From an uncultured Saprospiraceae bacterium (GTDB taxonomy: Bacteria > Bacteroidota > Bacteroidia > Chitinophagales > Saprospiraceae), in contig CALHBW010000365.1 of the NCBI GenBank assembly GCA_937930625.1, forward strand, positions 1-9,571: a DNA stretch of 9,571 bases, given 5' to 3'. Position 1 is the first letter of the stretch; every line of letters starts with the position of its first letter. A program made the translations under genes and the position numbers. The notes under the pieces are model-generated. The model was not told the origin of the DNA. It saw only the letters and a list, made by a program, of their open reading frames with translations, and did not search any database. Below are positions 7,208-9,571 of this stretch, in pieces.

Positions 7208-7362
7208 TTATACTGTAAACGGGGTAAATTTCGGAAAATGCTGATTCACGCAGAGTACGCAGAGGTCGCAGAGATTTTATAGTATTTCTCCGCGAACTCA
7301 GCGTTCTCTGCGTGAAATATAGATGTTAATATTTTCCGAAATTTATGGCGTTTACAGTATAA
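7208..7362. repeat. 155-bp element bounded by 32-nt inverted repeats
   Basis: The arms at 7208-7239 and 7331-7362 are reverse complements at 29 of 32 positions; the only differences are GGG versus CCA in the middle. Outer ends read TTATACTGTAAACG and its complement. The 91-nt interior contains a separate palindrome (next entry) and no ORF. Flanking bases show no clear target-site duplication beyond a possible TA that the palindrome itself would produce. It could be a small non-autonomous mobile element, or a compound hairpin separating the convergent transcripts. No transposase is present in the window. Confidence 0.65.
7245..7316. repeat. Nested palindrome of CGCAGAG words, 9-nt period
   Basis: The arms at 7245-7274 and 7287-7316 match at 26 of 30 positions around a 12-nt loop. 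The left arm carries CGCAGAG at 7249, 7258 and 7267, exactly 9 nt apart. The right arm carries CTCCGCG, CTCAGCG and CTCTGCG at 7288, 7297 and 7306, also 9 nt apart. It is GC-richer than its surroundings. From memory, TTCACGCAGAG...CGCAGAG palindromes occur between genes in many unrelated bacteria, so this may belong to a widely dispersed repeat class. That memory was not checked. Confidence 0.7.
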
Positions 7363-7453
7363 ATCACAATTTTATCGGTTTGCGTCTATTATTGATTAAA
7401 TTACTCATTATCAAAAAAACGAAAAACGAGTATACGAAAAACGGCTAACGGCA
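7363..7453. other. AT-rich tail of the convergent intergenic region
   Basis: No gene. It contains two copies of ACGAAAAACG (7419-7428 and 7434-7443) and an A7 run (7413-7419). Read on the minus strand, these are T-rich and lie just after the stop of the lamin-tail gene. I see no GC stem directly before the T-run, so a terminator is possible but not demonstrated. Confidence 0.3.
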
Positions 7454-9571
7454 CTACTTCGGTACTCTTGATGAAATCCCATTATTCTCAAACCACAATA
7501 ACTTGTCCTCTCCATTAATATCTCCATCCAAATTAAAGTCAGGTGAAATATAATAGTCGAATATCCCATTATTCTCAAACCAAAGGGTTTTATCTGTTCC
7601 TGTAATATCAAAACTCGGGAAATCAAATTGGTCGGCATCACCTGCAAACATCACCCACTCGCCTGTAGGCAGTTGTTTTTGTCCGAAACCCGTCTGGTCG
7701 CGGTAGCTATCTGCCGCACGAAAATCGTAGGTCAATGTGGCGTTAATCACGTTAACAGGTTGTGGTGTCATTATGCCGATATGATTGCGATGCTCTATGA
7801 CGACATAGAGTTGGTTCGCCACATCACCCGGTAATGCACAACGGTCAGGGAAAGTGATATTTCCGAATTTATCAAGGACTCCGGCGGTCATAGCAACCTC
7901 TGTATTTTTAGCCGTTCCCGTGCGGAAAGAAACCAGTATCCAATCCACATCGTCAGTGGTATAGTCGTCATCTGTCCAGTCTTCGCCTTCTGTACCGTTA
8001 TAGTTCCACGGGGCGATATTATAGGGTTGTCCGGCTGGTGTAGGCGTGACTAAAGCACTCGTGGGCGTTTGTCCGGGCAATAGCCCTCGGCTTGTATTGA
8101 GTTCGGTAGTCATTCGGTCATTATTAGTAAGGTAGCCACCTTCCAGATAAGCCTGAATACTGAGTTCTATGCAGAGCGCCTCTACGCTGATATTGACAGT
8201 GGCTTGATAGCAGATTTGTCCGGCATCAGTCGGTAGGTATTCGACGATGAGTTTGGGAGCTAATCCCGCCGTCCCATCAAATGATTCCGCAACACGCTTG
8301 CCACTACCTTCCATGATGAAGGTCATCGCATTGCCACTCGCCCAATCTCCGCGATTGATAATTTCTTGTACAACAGCCGTTACGTCAGGGCTTGTATAGT
8401 TGATTCCTGCCGTCCATGCGGGTAAGTTGTTCCAGTTGATAGTAGCGAATGTTTTGTTTTTGTTGGTCAATGCAGAATTGGTCGTAGGAATAGATAGCGC
8501 ATTGCCCGTAGCTTCGGCTTTGATGGTGAGGTTGGTGGGGTCGGCGTGGCTTTCATCGGCTGTAAATTCAAGATATGCTCTATCGAGTATTTGCCCCTGC
8601 GGGATATTGATATTTTGTATTCTAAATCCTACGGCGCGTTGTACGGCATATTCGAGCATCATTTCAAGGTCGCTACTATTGACATCAATGACTCCGGTAT
8701 TGCTTTCTTCAACATCATCGCCGGAACTATTTACTTGCCCGGTGTAAATCGTAGGCGTCGCAGGAATATCGGCATCAATACAGATTTCGTAAGTGAAACT
8801 ATCGTCACCTGCAAATCCGACATTGGGTGTGTAATCAAATGAACCATCGTTATTAAAAATGAGTGTGCCATTGGCAGGCATGGTACTGATTTGTATCATT
8901 GCATTAGATGGGTAAATATCATTCGCGAGGACATTGCCGGAGAGGTTTGAATTTTGTTCAATATCAAATTGGTCGTCAATAACAATAATGTTATCTTGAT
9001 ATAAAAGATTCGGTGAGCCACAATTTCCTGCTACTCTTGCCCAATTATTTGGATTGCTATTATCTGATTGAATATTAATTAATTGTAAGGCATCATTTGA
9101 GCTGCCACTACCCCATGAATCATTATAAGTCACTTCGTCGATAAGCACATCGTAAGCACCATGTAAGGCAATTCTTTCACCCGAATTGCTGAGACTTTTT
9201 TGATATTCACCGAAAGGAAAAAAGCCGTAATGATAGTAAAAAGCTGTTTGGTCATCGCTAAGTACAAGACTTGCACCGGAGGCGAGTGTTGCGCCGCTTG
9301 GGAATGTATAGTCGATTCCATCTTGGAAATAATAGCCTTCCAAATCAACGGTATTATTACCCGCGTTGGTAATTTCAATAAAATCATTGCCACAATCAAT
9401 TTTGGGATTGTACATAATTTCACTAATCACAAGGTTGGGTGTAGGTGCATTGACGGGCGCACCCGCGATGAACTGAATGGGGTCTGACCAACGGCTTTTT
9501 CTGCCTGTATCGTCGGTGTATTGTACCCTTGCGCGATAGGTGTGTCCTTGTTTGAGGCTTTTCGCATCTAT
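7454..9571 (-). CDS. Large secreted protein with lamin-tail, cadherin/Ig-like, disaggregatase-related and dockerin-like modules (5' end outside window)
   Basis: The frame is open to the right edge, so the GTG at 9428-9430 is internal; 705 residues are visible. In order: the end of a fibronectin-like segment (about 1-40, GHTYRARVQYTDDTGRKSRW, SDPIQF); a lamin-tail domain (about 48-190, VISEIMYNP...DFIEITN, ...GERIALH, ...NPNNWAR); a cadherin/Ig-like domain (from about 196, with NVLANDIYPS, NGTLIFNNDGSFDYTP and DDSFTYEIC); a disaggregatase-related (DNRLRE-like) beta module (about 275-447, QILDRAYLEFTADE...GDWASGNAMTFIMEGSGKRVAES); a stretch CYQATVNISVE that looks like the last strand of the Ig-like domain; then a C-terminal module (about 468-705) with PWNYNGTEGEDW, ending in two WFENNG units and a Ca-binding loop. 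Lamin-tail proteins of bacteria are typically exported, sometimes with a CotH-like kinase or nuclease upstream; nothing here shows an enzyme. There is no obvious T9SS type A sorting tail. Role unknown; cell-surface adhesion or matrix binding is inference. Confidence 0.85.
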   Translation of the reverse strand: MDAKSLKQGHTYRARVQYTDDTGRKSRWSDPIQFIAGAPVNAPTPNLVISEIMYNPKIDCGNDFIEITNAGNNTVDLEGYYFQDGIDYTFPSGATLASGASLVLSDDQTAFYYHYGFFPFGEYQKSLSNSGERIALHGAYDVLIDEVTYNDSWGSGSSNDALQLINIQSDNSNPNNWARVAGNCGSPNLLYQDNIIVIDDQFDIEQNSNLSGNVLANDIYPSNAMIQISTMPANGTLIFNNDGSFDYTPNVGFAGDDSFTYEICIDADIPATPTIYTGQVNSSGDDVEESNTGVIDVNSSDLEMMLEYAVQRAVGFRIQNINIPQGQILDRAYLEFTADESHADPTNLTIKAEATGNALSIPTTNSALTNKNKTFATINWNNLPAWTAGINYTSPDVTAVVQEIINRGDWASGNAMTFIMEGSGKRVAESFDGTAGLAPKLIVEYLPTDAGQICYQATVNISVEALCIELSIQAYLEGGYLTNNDRMTTELNTSRGLLPGQTPTSALVTPTPAGQPYNIAPWNYNGTEGEDWTDDDYTTDDVDWILVSFRTGTAKNTEVAMTAGVLDKFGNITFPDRCALPGDVANQLYVVIEHRNHIGIMTPQPVNVINATLTYDFRAADSYRDQTGFGQKQLPTGEWVMFAGDADQFDFPSFDITGTDKTLWFENNGIFDYYISPDFNLDGDINGEDKLLWFENNGISSRVPK
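7476..7582 (-). repeat. Two exact 20-nt direct repeats encoding WFENNGI
   Basis: Identical 20-nt copies lie at 7476-7495 and 7563-7582, 87 bases (29 codons) apart and in frame. Each encodes, on the minus strand, the segment TLWFENNGI or LLWFENNGI. Around them the protein also repeats: FDITGTDKTLWFENNGI and GDINGEDKLLWFENNGI. This indicates a tandem duplication of a roughly 29-residue unit at the C-terminus, with the DNA of the core still identical. Confidence 0.8.
7505..7540 (-). other. Dockerin/EF-hand-like calcium-binding loop
   Basis: Twelve residues DFNLDGDINGED carry Asp, Asn, Asp, Asp, Asn and Asp at loop positions 1, 3, 5, 7, 9 and 12, matching the type I dockerin/EF-hand calcium loop. 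The preceding repeat unit (FPSFDITGTD) is degenerate at these positions, so only one loop should bind calcium well. Confidence 0.65.

Noticed and set aside
7245..7316. CRISPR-like array of CGCAGAG repeats
   Set aside because: Repeats are 7 nt with 2-nt gaps and face each other as a palindrome; there are no spacers of CRISPR length and no cas genes.
9428..9430. GTG as the start of the minus-strand gene
   Set aside because: The frame stays open through 47 more codons to the window edge and encodes a recognisable fibronectin-like segment, and no signal peptide follows the GTG.

Overview
This window looks like chromosomal DNA of a member of the Bacteroidota. The evidence is a SusC/SusD outer-membrane pair, an exact Bacteroidota-type -7 box (TATATTTG), and start codons without an evident Shine-Dalgarno sequence. 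The C-terminal module of the last gene (a WNYNGTEG motif, then a tandem WFENNG/dockerin-like end) resembles secreted proteins I associate with Saprospiria (Lewinella or Haliscomenobacter relatives). That finer placement is inference.

Layout from left to right. (1) The C-terminal ~290 residues of an NCS1-family nucleobase:cation symporter, cut by the left edge. (2) A complete fabH (3-oxoacyl-ACP synthase III) with an intact Cys-His-Asn triad. (3) A 442-base AT-rich gap with several small hairpins and a promoter-like box. (4) A complete SusC-type TonB-dependent receptor whose real start is probably 2543; an upstream in-frame TTG falls inside the promoter box. (5) A SusD/RagB lipoprotein, separated from susC by 169 bases that hold a perfect 14-bp hairpin. 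(6) A 332-base gap between convergent genes, packed with three long inverted repeats. (7) On the minus strand, the C-terminal ~705 residues of a large secreted multidomain protein: lamin-tail domain, a cadherin/Ig-like domain apparently interrupted by a disaggregatase-related module, and a Ca-binding dockerin-like end. This gene is cut by the right edge.

SusC and SusD should act together as an outer-membrane import machine, with SusD the surface lid over a TonB-energised SusC barrel. No glycosidase, peptidase, sulfatase or sensor lies beside them in the window, so the substrate cannot be read. The transporter, fabH and the lamin-tail protein show no functional link to the pair or to each other.

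The most unusual signal is non-coding. The 3' ends of three plus-strand genes (transporter, susC, susD) each carry an inverted repeat whose arms are built from short words repeated at a fixed step: 8 nt after the transporter, 7 nt after susC, 7 nt after susD. A further 9-nt-step palindrome is nested inside another long inverted repeat after susD. The sequences differ from site to site but share this architecture. No CRISPR array, tRNA, rRNA, transposase or integrase was seen.
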